Positions 42,632-51,531 of a stretch of DNA of 61,097 nt are shown one piece after another. Each line of letters starts with the position of its first letter. Position 1 is the stretch's first letter. Source of the stretch: Paracoccus denitrificans (GTDB lineage Bacteria > Pseudomonadota > Alphaproteobacteria > Rhodobacterales > Rhodobacteraceae); the NCBI GenBank assembly GCA_003240735.1, contig QFNE01000017.1, positions 1 to 61,097 of the forward strand. The letters are read 5' to 3'. The position numbers and the translations under genes were made by a program. The notes below the pieces were generated by a model, which worked only from the letters and a program-made list of their open reading frames with translations, was not told the origin of the DNA and searched no databases.

Positions 42632-43555
42632 TCAGTACCGGATCTTGGGGTCGATCCACGCGTAAAGGATATCGACAACCAGGTTGAACAGGATGGTCAG
42701 CGCGCCGATCAGGATCGTGACGCCCATCATCATGGCATAATCGCGGTTCAGCGCCGCATCGACGAAAGACCGCCCGATCCCGCCGGTCGAGAAGTACATG
42801 TCGATGACGACCGAGCCGGTGATCATGCTGACGAACAGCGGCCCCAGATAGGACACGACCGGCAGCATCGCGGGTTTCAGCGCGTGGCGCAGGATGACCT
42901 GCGATTCCGGCAGACCCTTGGCGCGCGCGGTCCGGACGTGGTTGGAACTCAGCACCTCGAGCATGGAGGAGCGAGTGATCCGCGCGATCGACGCCATATA
43001 GCTGGTCGCCATCGCGATGATCGGCATGACCCAGTATTTGGGGTCGTTGAAGCTCCACCCGCCGCCGGGCAGCCAGCCGAGCCACAGCGTGAAGACGATG
43101 ACCAGAATGGGCGCCATCACGAAGTTCGGCAGCACCTGCGCGCCGATGGACACGCCCACGGCCAGATAATCCAGGATCGAGTTGTGCCAGATGGCGGCAC
43201 AGACGCCCAGCGTCACACCGACCAGCACCGCCAGCACGAACCCGATGATGCCATAGGTCAACGTGATGGGAAATCCTTTGGCGATCAGCTGGTTCACCGA
43301 AAGGTCGGGATAGACGAAGCTGGGACCGAAGTCGAAATGGACGACGACACCCCAGACATAGTTGAAAAGCTGCCGCCACAGCGGCTCATCCAGACCGTAT
43401 TTGGCGTTCAGGTTGGCGATGACCTGCGCAGGAAGCTGGCGTTCGGCGGTAAAGGGGCCGCCCGGTGCCATGTGCATCAGCAGGAAGGAAAAGATGACAA
43501 GCAGCAGAAGGGTGGGAATGGCCACCGCGATCCGCCGCAAGATGAATCCGAACAT
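42632..43555 (-). CDS. oppB: Oligopeptide ABC transporter permease OppB
   Basis: 307 residues with six hydrophobic segments. FILRRIAVAIPTLLLLVIFSF begins the protein, and the coupling loop is RTARAKGLPESQVILRHALKPA. It is separated from oppA by a 121-base gap that contains a strong stem-loop, and is followed closely by oppC. Confidence 0.9.
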   Translation of the reverse strand: MFGFILRRIAVAIPTLLLLVIFSFLLMHMAPGGPFTAERQLPAQVIANLNAKYGLDEPLWRQLFNYVWGVVVHFDFGPSFVYPDLSVNQLIAKGFPITLTYGIIGFVLAVLVGVTLGVCAAIWHNSILDYLAVGVSIGAQVLPNFVMAPILVIVFTLWLGWLPGGGWSFNDPKYWVMPIIAMATSYMASIARITRSSMLEVLSSNHVRTARAKGLPESQVILRHALKPAMLPVVSYLGPLFVSMITGSVVIDMYFSTGGIGRSFVDAALNRDYAMMMGVTILIGALTILFNLVVDILYAWIDPKIRY

Positions 43556-43612
43556 AAAGTAGGTTCCCGAAACTCAGGTGCCTGAACGTCAGAATAGGGC
43601 GTTCTTGATGAA

Positions 43613-43650
43613 GAAAACGAAACCGGGGGGCGATGCCGTGTCCGCCCCCC
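43613..43650 (-). promoter_or_regulatory. Intercistronic stem-loop between oppA and oppB
   Basis: On the minus strand GGGGGGCG pairs with CGCCCCCC (8 bp, 10-base loop) and is followed by GGTTTCGTTTTCTTC. The T-rich tail is interrupted, so partial termination after oppA is more likely than a full stop. It would favour excess binding protein over permease. Confidence 0.6.
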
Positions 43651-43676
43651 AGCCTTGAGCGTGGTCGCGAGGACGC

Positions 43677-45281
43677 TTATTCCGCGATGCGGTAGAGGTC
43701 CTTGGCGTACCAGTCGTTCATCACGTTCTCAAGCGGCACACCTTTCAGCGTCGGCTTGATCACCATCGCCTTGGCGTAGTGATAGACCGGCACCAGCGCC
43801 ATGTCCTTGATCAGCTGTTCATCCGCGGCCTTGTAGATCGGGCCGGTATTTTCAGCGGTCTTCGCGTCCTGGAGCAGCTTGTCGTATTCCGGGCTGTTGT
43901 ACTTGCCGTTGTTGTAGCCGTCGGTGCGGAAGTAATCGAGGAAGGTCGACGGTTCGTTATAGTCGCCGCACCATGCATAGCGGGCCACTTCGAAGTCCTG
44001 GTTCTGCAGGCGGTCGGTGTGAACCTTCCATTCATAGTTGGCCAGCGTCACATCGACGCCAATGGCTTTCCAGAACTGCTGAACGGCCACAGCCAGCTTC
44101 TTGTGGTCTTCCGAGGTGTTGTATTGGATCGTCAGCTTCAGCGGCTTGTCGGGGCCATAGCCCGCCTCGGCCAGCAGGGCCTTGGCTTTTTCGACGCGTT
44201 CCGCCTGCGTCCATTTCGAGAATTCGACGTCCGGCTCTTCAAAGCCCTCGACGGCCCAGTGGGTCCACCAGTAGGCCGGGCGCTGGCCGCCCTGCAGAAC
44301 CTTGTCAACGATGATGTCACGGTCGACGGCATAGGACAGCGCCTCGCGGACGCGCAGATCCTTGAGCGATTCCGGGCCCTTGTCAGACAGGTTGAAGAGA
44401 TAGGCGTAGGAACACGCATCCGGCACCGAAACGGCGTCGTTGGGCAATTGCTGCTTGACGCGCGGGAACTGACCGGCGGGCAAGGTGTCCATCCAGTCCA
44501 GCTCACCCGCCTGATACCGGGTCAGGCCGGCATTCTGGTCGTTCACGGTGATAAAGCGGACTGTGTCCAGAATGGTGTTGTCGTTGTCCCAGTAGTTTTC
44601 GTTGCGAACGACGGTCGCCTGCACGCCCAGATCGTGGCTTTGCAGTTTATAGGCGCCGTTGCCGACGATCTTGCCGGGCTGCGCCCAGCCGTCGCCTTCG
44701 GCCTCGACAACCTTCTGAGGCACCGGGCCGACGGTTGGCATCGCCAGCGTCTTAAGGAAGTAGGGGGTCGGGGTCGACAGTTTCACTTCCAGCGTCTTGT
44801 CGTCGATCGCCTTGATGCCAAGCTGGTCGGGCGGCATGTCGCCCTTGACGACGGCACCGGCGTTTTCGACGTTCATCAGTTCGATGAACCATGCGTATTC
44901 GCTGGCCGTGGCGGGGTCGGCCACGCGACGCCAGGCGAAGACGAAGTCACCCGCCGTCACCGGGTCGCCGTTGGACCATTTCGCGTCGCGCAGCTTGAAG
45001 GTGTAGGTCTTCTTGTCGTCGCTTTCGGTATAGCTTTCGGCGACGCCCGGGATCATCGCGCCCTTTGCGTCTTCGATCATCAGACCTTCGAAGATCTGGC
45101 GCAGCAGGTCCGAGCCTGACCGGTCGGTATTCTTGCCGGGGTCGAGCGTTTTGAACGCGTCCAGAACCCAGAAATTCAGCTCTTGCTTGTCGGCAAGTTT
45201 TTCGCCCTCGGCGGGTTTGGCGGCAAGAGCCGGCGAGGCCAGCGCAGCCACGAGCGCGGTGGTGAGGAACAACTTTGTCAT
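43677..45281 (-). CDS. oppA: Oligopeptide-binding protein OppA
   Basis: 534-residue family-5 solute-binding protein. The signal peptide MTKLFLTTALVAALASPALA is cleaved near residue 20. Mature motifs include LDPGKNTDRSGSDLLRQIFEGL, WSNGDPVTAGDFVFAWRR, GNGAYKL and LRVREALSYAVDRD, typical of OppA/MppA. GGGAG lies 9 bases before the ATG at 45281. It is the first gene of the operon and its expression is probably boosted relative to the rest by the downstream stem-loop. Confidence 0.93.
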   Translation of the reverse strand: MTKLFLTTALVAALASPALAAKPAEGEKLADKQELNFWVLDAFKTLDPGKNTDRSGSDLLRQIFEGLMIEDAKGAMIPGVAESYTESDDKKTYTFKLRDAKWSNGDPVTAGDFVFAWRRVADPATASEYAWFIELMNVENAGAVVKGDMPPDQLGIKAIDDKTLEVKLSTPTPYFLKTLAMPTVGPVPQKVVEAEGDGWAQPGKIVGNGAYKLQSHDLGVQATVVRNENYWDNDNTILDTVRFITVNDQNAGLTRYQAGELDWMDTLPAGQFPRVKQQLPNDAVSVPDACSYAYLFNLSDKGPESLKDLRVREALSYAVDRDIIVDKVLQGGQRPAYWWTHWAVEGFEEPDVEFSKWTQAERVEKAKALLAEAGYGPDKPLKLTIQYNTSEDHKKLAVAVQQFWKAIGVDVTLANYEWKVHTDRLQNQDFEVARYAWCGDYNEPSTFLDYFRTDGYNNGKYNSPEYDKLLQDAKTAENTGPIYKAADEQLIKDMALVPVYHYAKAMVIKPTLKGVPLENVMNDWYAKDLYRIAE

Positions 45282-45427
45282 GGCGTTATCTCCCATGTTG
45301 GAATGCGGCGTCTGACGCGCCGGAATGGGCAAGCGTGTCAAAAACAGTGGACAGGGTAAAGTCGGAAAAGGCCAACCGTGGGGACACAAAGGTTAAGGCG
45401 CCGCTGCGTCCTTCATTGCGCACATTA

Positions 45428-45480
45428 TCGTGCCGGCCGTGCACGAGAAAGAATCTTTCTTGACGCTTTCGTGAGCGTCA
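45428..45480. promoter_or_regulatory. Three abutting inverted repeats upstream of the TRAP operon
   Basis: Three perfect inverted repeats follow each other without gaps: TCGTGC-N7-GCACGA (45428-45446), AGAAAG-AAT-CTTTCT (45446-45460) and TGACGCT-N6-AGCGTCA (45461-45480). They lie in the 280-base divergent region between oppA and dctQ, ending 81 bases before the dctQ start. A clean -35/-10 pair was not found. Binding sites for transcription factors are likely; which ones is unknown. Confidence 0.55.
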
Positions 45481-45561
45481 GTGCACACACTATCCTAAGG
45501 AGATGGGAATGCGCCGGCCCACGTCAAGGTCGACGCGCCCAAGAGGAAGCGGGGACATTTC

Positions 45562-46281
45562 ATGGACGGCCTTCTGGGCTTTTCGCGTGCGGTTGACCGC
45601 ACGAATACATTTATTGCGCGTGCTGTCAGTTGGCTGATTCTGGTCGCTGTTCTGGTATCAGCAGGCAACGCAATCATTCGAAAGGTATTCAATACATCGT
45701 CGAATGCCTGGTTGGAGCTGCAGTGGTATCTGTACGGCGCGGCGTTCCTGCTGGCCGCGGCGTATACGCTGCTGGAAAACGAACATATCCGGATCGACAT
45801 CATCTATGGCGGGCGCAGCAGACGCACGCAGCACTGGATCGATCTGATCGGGCATGTGCTGTTTCTGATGCCGTTCGTGATTCTGATGATCTGGCTGATG
45901 GTGCCTTGGCTGCAACGCTCCATCGCGACGGGAGAGCGGTCAATGAACGCGGGCGGCCTGATCCTGTGGCCGGCCAAAGCCTTGCTGCTGGCGGGGTTCA
46001 TCTTGCTGTTCTTTCAGGGCCTGTCGGAAATCATCAAGAAGATCGCCGTCATGCGCGGTGTCATCCCCGACCCCAACCCCGACCAAAGCCACCATGCGGC
46101 GGGTGAGGTCATGATTGACGATGCGCTGCTGGCGGAAACCGGCTTTGCCGAGCCGACGCATCCGGCCACCGATCAGGGCCCACGTCCCAGTCGTGCAACC
46201 GACACGCGCCAGCCAAGCGATCCCGACGCGGGAGGCCCGACCGACCCTACCGACGAACCCAGTGACCGGAGCGCGCGCTGA
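45562..46281 (+). CDS. dctQ: TRAP transporter small permease (DctQ)
   Basis: 239 residues with four hydrophobic segments in the first 170 residues (VSWLILVAVLVSAGNAIIRKVF, WYLYGAAFLLAAAYTLLENEHIRIDI, LFLMPFVILMIWLMVPWL, LLLAGFILLFFQGLSEII). TLLENEHIRID is the family hallmark. A hydrophilic, Pro/Asp/Ser-rich tail of about 65 residues follows, longer than in ordinary DctQ proteins. GGGG precedes the ATG at moderate distance. The stop overlaps the dctM start by one base. A short out-of-frame ORF with a stronger ribosome-binding site starts 53 bases upstream. Confidence 0.88.
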   Translation: MDGLLGFSRAVDRTNTFIARAVSWLILVAVLVSAGNAIIRKVFNTSSNAWLELQWYLYGAAFLLAAAYTLLENEHIRIDIIYGGRSRRTQHWIDLIGHVLFLMPFVILMIWLMVPWLQRSIATGERSMNAGGLILWPAKALLLAGFILLFFQGLSEIIKKIAVMRGVIPDPNPDQSHHAAGEVMIDDALLAETGFAEPTHPATDQGPRPSRATDTRQPSDPDAGGPTDPTDEPSDRSAR

Positions 46282-48446
46282 TGCTGATGGAATTCATTGC
46301 GCAGAACATGGCGCCGATCATGTTCCTAAGCCTCGTGGTGTTTTTGCTGCTGGGCTATCCAGTGGCGTTCTCGCTCGCGGCGAACGGGCTTTTGTTCTTT
46401 ATCGTGGGCGTCGAGCTGGCCCCGTTGTCGGGCGGCAACATCAACCTCAGCTGGTCCTTGCTGAACGCGATGCCCGACCGGTTATGGGGGCTGTTATCGA
46501 ACGAAACGCTGCTGGCGATTCCGTTCTTTACGTTCATGGGGATCGTGCTGGAAAAGTCCGGCATGGCCGAGGATCTGCTGGACACGATCGGCCAGCTGTT
46601 CGGCCCCGTGCGGGGCGGGCTGTCCTATGCGGTAATCATCGTGGGCGCGTTGCTGGCTGCGACGACGGGTGTGGTGGCCGCGTCGGTCATCGCGATGGGT
46701 CTGATCTCGCTGCCGATCATGCTGCGCTACGGCTATGACCGGCGGATCGCATCCGGCGTGATCGCGGCGTCCGGGACACTGGCGCAGATCATTCCGCCGT
46801 CGCTGGTCCTGATCGTTCTGGCCGACCAGCTTGGCCGGTCGGTGGGTGACATGTACAAGGGCGCGATGATCCCCGGTCTGATCCTGACCGGCATCTACAT
46901 GCTCTACGTCTTTGTCATGTCCATGCTGCGGCCGAATTCGATGCCCGCACTTCCGCTGGAAGCGCGCAAGCTGGGTTCGGGTGTCACGTCCCTTCTGGTC
47001 GCCTTGGTGATCGGTGGTGTCGTCGGATACGCGGTCTGGCACTGGCTGTACCCCACGCACGGCAGCAACGCCGACATTCTGGCTGGCACCGCGGCGGTCA
47101 TCGTCGTCTACGTGATGGCGCTGATCGACAAAGCCGGCATCAACATGATGAGCCGGCTGGCACAGCAGGTCATCATCGTGCTGATCCCGCCGCTGGCGCT
47201 GATCTTTCTGGTGCTGGGCACGATCTTTCTGGGCATCGCCACGCCGACCGAAGGCGGCGCGATGGGTGCGGCAGGTGCGTTGATCCTGGCTGCAATCAAG
47301 GGGCGGCTGAACTTCGGTGTCGTCAATCAGGCGCTGATCGCCACCACGCGCCTGTCGGCGTTCGTGATGTTCATCCTGATCGGTGCGCGGGTGTTTTCGC
47401 TGACCTTCTATGGCGTGAACGGCCACATCTGGGTCGAGCATCTGCTGACGAGCCTGCCGGGAGGGGAATACGGCTTCCTGATCGTCGTTTCGATCCTGGT
47501 GTTCCTGCTGGCGTTCTTCCTCGACTTCTTCGAACTCGCGTTCATCATCGTACCACTGCTGGCCCCGGCTGCGCAGTCGCTGGGGATCGACCTGATCTGG
47601 TTCGGGGTGATCCTGGGCGTCAACATGCAGACGTCGTTCATGCATCCACCGTTCGGGTTCTCGCTGTTCTTCCTGCGGTCAGTGGCGCCGAAATACCCCT
47701 ACAAGGACAAGGTGACCGGCCTGATGATGGAGCCGGTGCGCACAAGCCAGATCTATTGGGGGGCGGTGCCGTTCGTCTGTATCCAGATCGTCATGGTGGG
47801 CGTGGTGATGGCGTTCCCGGGGCTGGTCATGCACTACAAGGGCAAGCCCGTGGACATGACCAACGTCAAGATCGAGGTGCCGATGGGGGGCAACTTCAGC
47901 GGTGCCGGTGGCTTGGGTGGTGGTTTGGGTGGCCTTGGCAACCCGTTCGGTCCGCCGCCCGGTGCAGCCGGTCAAGGCGCAGCACCCGGTGGGCTGGGGG
48001 GCTTGGGCGGTCCGCCGAACTTTGGCGGCGCAGCTGCGCCCGCACCTGCCGCCCCGCCTGCGTCGAGCGGTTTGGGCGGGCTGAGCGGGCCGCCCAGCTT
48101 CGGCGCACCCGCGGCCCCGACCGGGCCGACGGCTACGCCGACCGACGCGACCCCGGCGCCTGCCACGGTTCCCGACGCCCCGGCAACGCCGACGCCGTCG
48201 GCCGCAACGCCCGGGCCGAACTTCGGGACGCCGGATTCAGCGGCGCCAGTCCCCCCGGCGCCGGCCCCGGTGTCGCCTGCGGCCGTGACGCCCACCCCGG
48301 CGACAACCGATCTGTCCGCGCCGCCCCCCGGGTTGAGCGTGCCCGAGGAGCCTGTCGCCACCGTCCCGCCAGAGCCGGTCACCGGTCAGGGTGGGGCAGA
48401 CAGCTCTGTCACGCGGACCGTGCCCATCACCGCGCCGACCAACTAA
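46281..48446 (+). CDS. dctM: TRAP transporter large permease (DctM) with a long disordered tail
   Basis: 721 residues. The permease part (about residues 1-535) has the DctM pattern FLLLGYPVAFSLAANGLLFF, AIPFFTFMGIVLEKSG, GIATPTEGGAMGAAGALILA and QTSFMHPPFGFSLFFLRSV, with the extra central membrane insert seen in the keto-acid/mannitol/chloroaromatic branch. From about residue 537 to the end, some 184 residues are Gly/Pro/Ala/Thr-rich with repeated GLGG, GPP and NFG elements and no predicted fold. That tail is unusual for the family. It imports a carboxylate with DctQ and DctP using an ion gradient. Confidence 0.9.
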   Translation: MLMEFIAQNMAPIMFLSLVVFLLLGYPVAFSLAANGLLFFIVGVELAPLSGGNINLSWSLLNAMPDRLWGLLSNETLLAIPFFTFMGIVLEKSGMAEDLLDTIGQLFGPVRGGLSYAVIIVGALLAATTGVVAASVIAMGLISLPIMLRYGYDRRIASGVIAASGTLAQIIPPSLVLIVLADQLGRSVGDMYKGAMIPGLILTGIYMLYVFVMSMLRPNSMPALPLEARKLGSGVTSLLVALVIGGVVGYAVWHWLYPTHGSNADILAGTAAVIVVYVMALIDKAGINMMSRLAQQVIIVLIPPLALIFLVLGTIFLGIATPTEGGAMGAAGALILAAIKGRLNFGVVNQALIATTRLSAFVMFILIGARVFSLTFYGVNGHIWVEHLLTSLPGGEYGFLIVVSILVFLLAFFLDFFELAFIIVPLLAPAAQSLGIDLIWFGVILGVNMQTSFMHPPFGFSLFFLRSVAPKYPYKDKVTGLMMEPVRTSQIYWGAVPFVCIQIVMVGVVMAFPGLVMHYKGKPVDMTNVKIEVPMGGNFSGAGGLGGGLGGLGNPFGPPPGAAGQGAAPGGLGGLGGPPNFGGAAAPAPAAPPASSGLGGLSGPPSFGAPAAPTGPTATPTDATPAPATVPDAPATPTPSAATPGPNFGTPDSAAPVPPAPAPVSPAAVTPTPATTDLSAPPPGLSVPEEPVATVPPEPVTGQGGADSSVTRTVPITAPTN

Positions 48447-48469
48447 ACGCAGCACTCGCATCAAATGAC

Positions 48470-48500
48470 AAAAGGGCGGCCCGTGGTGGCCGCCCTTTTT
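48470..48500 (+). terminator. Rho-independent terminator of dctQM
   Basis: GGGCGGCC pairs with GGCCGCCC around a 6-base loop, flanked by AAAA and followed by TTTTT, 23 bases after the dctM stop. The flanking A run means it could work in both directions. Confidence 0.9.
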
Positions 48501-48520
48501 CATTCGCGCGTTTGACCCGC

Positions 48521-48554
48521 AAACGAAAACCGCCGCCCGGTGAGGGGCGGCGGT
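48521..48554 (-). terminator. Rho-independent terminator of dctP
   Basis: On the minus strand ACCGCCGCCC pairs with GGGCGGCGGT (10 bp, 6-base loop) and is followed by TTTTCGTTT, 25 bases beyond the dctP stop. Confidence 0.85.
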
Positions 48555-48578
48555 CCACGTTGCTGTCTGAAGAAGGCG

Positions 48579-49709
48579 TCAGCCGCCGAGTTTGCCGTTG
48601 CGCTGCTGGATCATCATGAATGTGTCGTAGGTGTAATCCGACGTCTGTTCGTACAGGTACCAGTCGTTCATGATCGGGCGCATCGCGTCGATCATGGATT
48701 TGAAGTACTCGTTCTGCGCGCTCAGCTCGGCATAGATCTTCTGGCTGGCGTCGTATGCTGCGTTCAGCATGTCTTCCGGGAACGGGCGCAGCTGCGCCCC
48801 TTCGCCGACGAGCTGCTTCAGGGCCGGCGGGTTCTTGAAGTCGTACTTGGCCAGCATGTTCTGATCGACAGCCTGCGCACAGGTCTTGACCAACGACTGA
48901 TAGCCGGGGGTCAGCGTGTCCCACTTGGCCTTGTTGATGAACATGCTGACGGTGGGCCCGCCTTCCCAGAACCCGGGATAGTAGTAGTAGGGCGCCACCT
49001 TGACGAAGCCCAGCTTTTCATCGTCATAGGGGCCGACCCATTCCGCCGCGTCGATCGTGCCCTTTTCGAGCGCCGGATAGATGTCGCCACCGGCCAACTG
49101 TTGGGGGACGGCACCCAGCGCCTCCATCACGCGGCCGGCGAGGCCGGAGATGCGGATCTTGAGGCCCTTCATATCGGCCAGCGATTTGATTTCGCGGCGA
49201 TACCAGCCACCCATCTGCGCGCCGGTGTTCCCGGCCGGGAAACCGATCAACCCCTGCGTTTCAAGGAACTTGTTGTACAGCTCGATCCCGCCGCCGTGAT
49301 AGTTGTACGCCGCCTTGCCACGCGCGTTCAGCGTGAACGGCAGGTCCGCACCGGCGGCAAACGCCGGGTTCTTGCCCCAGCTGTAATAACCGACAGTGTG
49401 CGCGATCTCGACCGTGCCGTCGGATGCGGCATCGGCGGATTGAAGGCCGGGCACGATTTCACCCGCGGCAAACACCTGCACATTGAATTTGCCGTCCGTC
49501 GCCTCTTTCAGGCGTTCAGAAAACTCGACGCCGCCGCCATAGATGGTATCCAGCGATTTTGGAAACGCGGACGCCAAGCGCCAGTTGATCGACGGCTGGT
49601 CCTGCGCGATCGCGGGGGCGGCCAGTGTCGTGCCGGCGGCAAGGGCGGCGCCGCCTACGGATGCGCGCGTCAGGAACGCTCGGCGGCCCAGTTTTGTTGT
49701 CTCTGTCAT
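48579..49709 (-). CDS. dctP: TRAP transporter periplasmic binding protein (TakP/FcbT1-like)
   Basis: 376 residues. The N-terminus has a twin-arginine motif (KLGRRAFLTRAS, Arg9-Arg10) and a signal ending near AIAQ at about residue 36, so Tat export is likely. The mature part resembles the alpha-keto acid-binding TakP group, with WRLASAFPKSLDTIYGG, QVFAAGEIVPGLQ, GNTGAQMGGWYR and LEKGTIDAAEWVGPYDDEKLGF. Substrates in that group include pyruvate and branched keto acids; the substrate here is inferred only. It lies on the strand opposite dctQM and converges with them. GGAGGAG precedes the ATG. Confidence 0.9.
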   Translation of the reverse strand: MTETTKLGRRAFLTRASVGGAALAAGTTLAAPAIAQDQPSINWRLASAFPKSLDTIYGGGVEFSERLKEATDGKFNVQVFAAGEIVPGLQSADAASDGTVEIAHTVGYYSWGKNPAFAAGADLPFTLNARGKAAYNYHGGGIELYNKFLETQGLIGFPAGNTGAQMGGWYRREIKSLADMKGLKIRISGLAGRVMEALGAVPQQLAGGDIYPALEKGTIDAAEWVGPYDDEKLGFVKVAPYYYYPGFWEGGPTVSMFINKAKWDTLTPGYQSLVKTCAQAVDQNMLAKYDFKNPPALKQLVGEGAQLRPFPEDMLNAAYDASQKIYAELSAQNEYFKSMIDAMRPIMNDWYLYEQTSDYTYDTFMMIQQRNGKLGG

Positions 49710-49942
49710 CTTCTCCTCCGGGTGCATGGGCCACGGGCTGTTTGTTGATGATGCAGCCTTTTCCCCCCAATGCTGCCCGCAGATTGCATCGCCCCGCCGC
49801 ACCTGTCGAGAGTGTGATTGCCCGCGGTGCAAAATCTTTCCTCCGGCAGGGATGTTGCCGGTAACGGTCAATTCCACGTTGAGCGAAAAGCGGTTAAGGA
49901 CGCGGCCAGACGGGTGGGCGCAGTCACGCAGAGAGGGCGGTA

Positions 49943-51433
49943 TTGGACGACTTCGATTGGGCATTGCAGCTGGCCGGCGGGCCGGGGCCGAAGTTCCGGC
50001 AGGTCGTCCAGACGATCCGTGCCGCGGTCCGGTCGGGGCGGTTGATGCCCGGTCAGCGCCTGCCTGCGGTGCGCGATCTGGCCGCGCGTCTGGGTGTCAC
50101 GCCCGGCGTCGTTGCGCGTGCCTATCAGGTTGCGGCACAGGAGGGCGTCATCGTCAGCCATGTCGGACGCGGCAGCTTTGTCAGCCCGCCCGGACGTGCG
50201 ACGCCTGATCTGGAACCGATGCTGAGCGGGTCCGACACCCTGCGCGCGATCGAGATGGGGACGCTGGACCTGCGACTGCCCAAGGTTGCCGATGTGGGGC
50301 AGGCGCAGCTGCTGGATCAGGCGCTGACCCGAGCGCAGGCGGTGATGGGCGATGTGCTGCGCTATCCCGGGATGCAGGATGACGCGGATTGCCGTGCGGC
50401 GATGGCGGGCTTTCTGTCGGGCAACCGGCTGGGGCCGGTTCAGGCCGACGATCTGGTGATGACGCTGGGTGGCCAGAACGGGATGATGATGATCCTGTCG
50501 TTTCTGCTGCAGGCAAGTCCCACGGCGCGCCCTGCCGTCATGACCGAGGCGCTCAGCTATACCGGTCTTCTGCATGCCGCCCGCATGGCGCGTGCCGAGC
50601 TGATCCCGATTGCCATGGATACCGAAGGCGCGCTGCCCGACGCGCTGGACCGGGCCGCGCGTGAAACGGGTGCCCGCGTCATCTGTCTGACGCCGTCCGC
50701 CCAGAACCCGACCGCGGCCTGTATGTCCGAGGGGCGGCGTCACGCGATCCTGCGCGTCGCGGCCAGATACGATCTGCAGATCGTCGAAGATGACTGCCTG
50801 ACGCCGGGGTCGGTCTGGTTGGACCAACAGGCCGAGCCGCCGGCGCCGACCCTGCGGCGGCTGGCGCCAGACCGGGTGTGGCATCTGTCGAGCCTGGCCA
50901 AGACATTCTCGCCCGCATTGCGCACGGGTGCCATCGTCTGTCCGACCGGCAAGGGCATTGCCGGGCGCCTGGCGGCACAGCACATGCTTTACGGTCTGCC
51001 CGCGACGCATATTGCGCTGATCCAGATGGTGGCCGCCTCGCCCGAACTGGTCCAGATGACCACGGCCGTAACCGCGCGCCATGCAGCAACGGTCGTTCAG
51101 ATGCACGATCTGCTGACGCGTCCGGGCGGTCCGCAGGACGGGCCGGCGATTGCTGTGGACGCCGTCCAGTGTCGCGCTGGCGTGCCGTTCATGTGGCTGC
51201 GCACCCCCGAGGGCGCGTCGGCGGAAACACTGAGTCAGGCGGCAAAGGCTGCAGGTGTCGTCGTGCGCACCACCCGCGAATTCGCTGTGACACCCCGCGC
51301 CACCGCCATGGTCACCGGGGGCGAGGGTGTGCGGCTGGCCGTCGACTGCAACGCTTCGCCCGAGCATCTGGCGGCGGGTGTCGCGGTTCTGCGCAACCTT
51401 TGGGCACGCGCGGCGCCCGAATGTCAGGGGTGA
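49943..51433 (+). CDS. MocR-type GntR regulator with aminotransferase-like domain
   Basis: 496 residues. The N-terminal winged helix-turn-helix of GntR type (RQVVQTIRAAVRSGRLMPGQRLPAVRDLAARLGVTPGVVARAYQ shortened here to its key parts GRLMPG and LAARLGVTPG) is followed by a fold-type I PLP domain. PLP-site motifs are TPSAQNPTAA and SSLAKTFSPALRTG with Lys320. TTG start with GAGAGGG upstream. MocR proteins sense amino acids or PLP derivatives. It is followed 98 bases later by potBCA on the same strand, so that importer is a plausible target; dctP, divergent on the other side, is another. Confidence 0.88.
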   Translation: MDDFDWALQLAGGPGPKFRQVVQTIRAAVRSGRLMPGQRLPAVRDLAARLGVTPGVVARAYQVAAQEGVIVSHVGRGSFVSPPGRATPDLEPMLSGSDTLRAIEMGTLDLRLPKVADVGQAQLLDQALTRAQAVMGDVLRYPGMQDDADCRAAMAGFLSGNRLGPVQADDLVMTLGGQNGMMMILSFLLQASPTARPAVMTEALSYTGLLHAARMARAELIPIAMDTEGALPDALDRAARETGARVICLTPSAQNPTAACMSEGRRHAILRVAARYDLQIVEDDCLTPGSVWLDQQAEPPAPTLRRLAPDRVWHLSSLAKTFSPALRTGAIVCPTGKGIAGRLAAQHMLYGLPATHIALIQMVAASPELVQMTTAVTARHAATVVQMHDLLTRPGGPQDGPAIAVDAVQCRAGVPFMWLRTPEGASAETLSQAAKAAGVVVRTTREFAVTPRATAMVTGGEGVRLAVDCNASPEHLAAGVAVLRNLWARAAPECQG

Positions 51434-51531
51434 CCGGGGGCGCGGCCTGAACGCAGGGCCACGCGCAAAACGGCTTTTCCTTTGGGCGCGTCTGTGGAAT
51501 TCATCGGAAAGGACATGGACGGGGACAGCAT

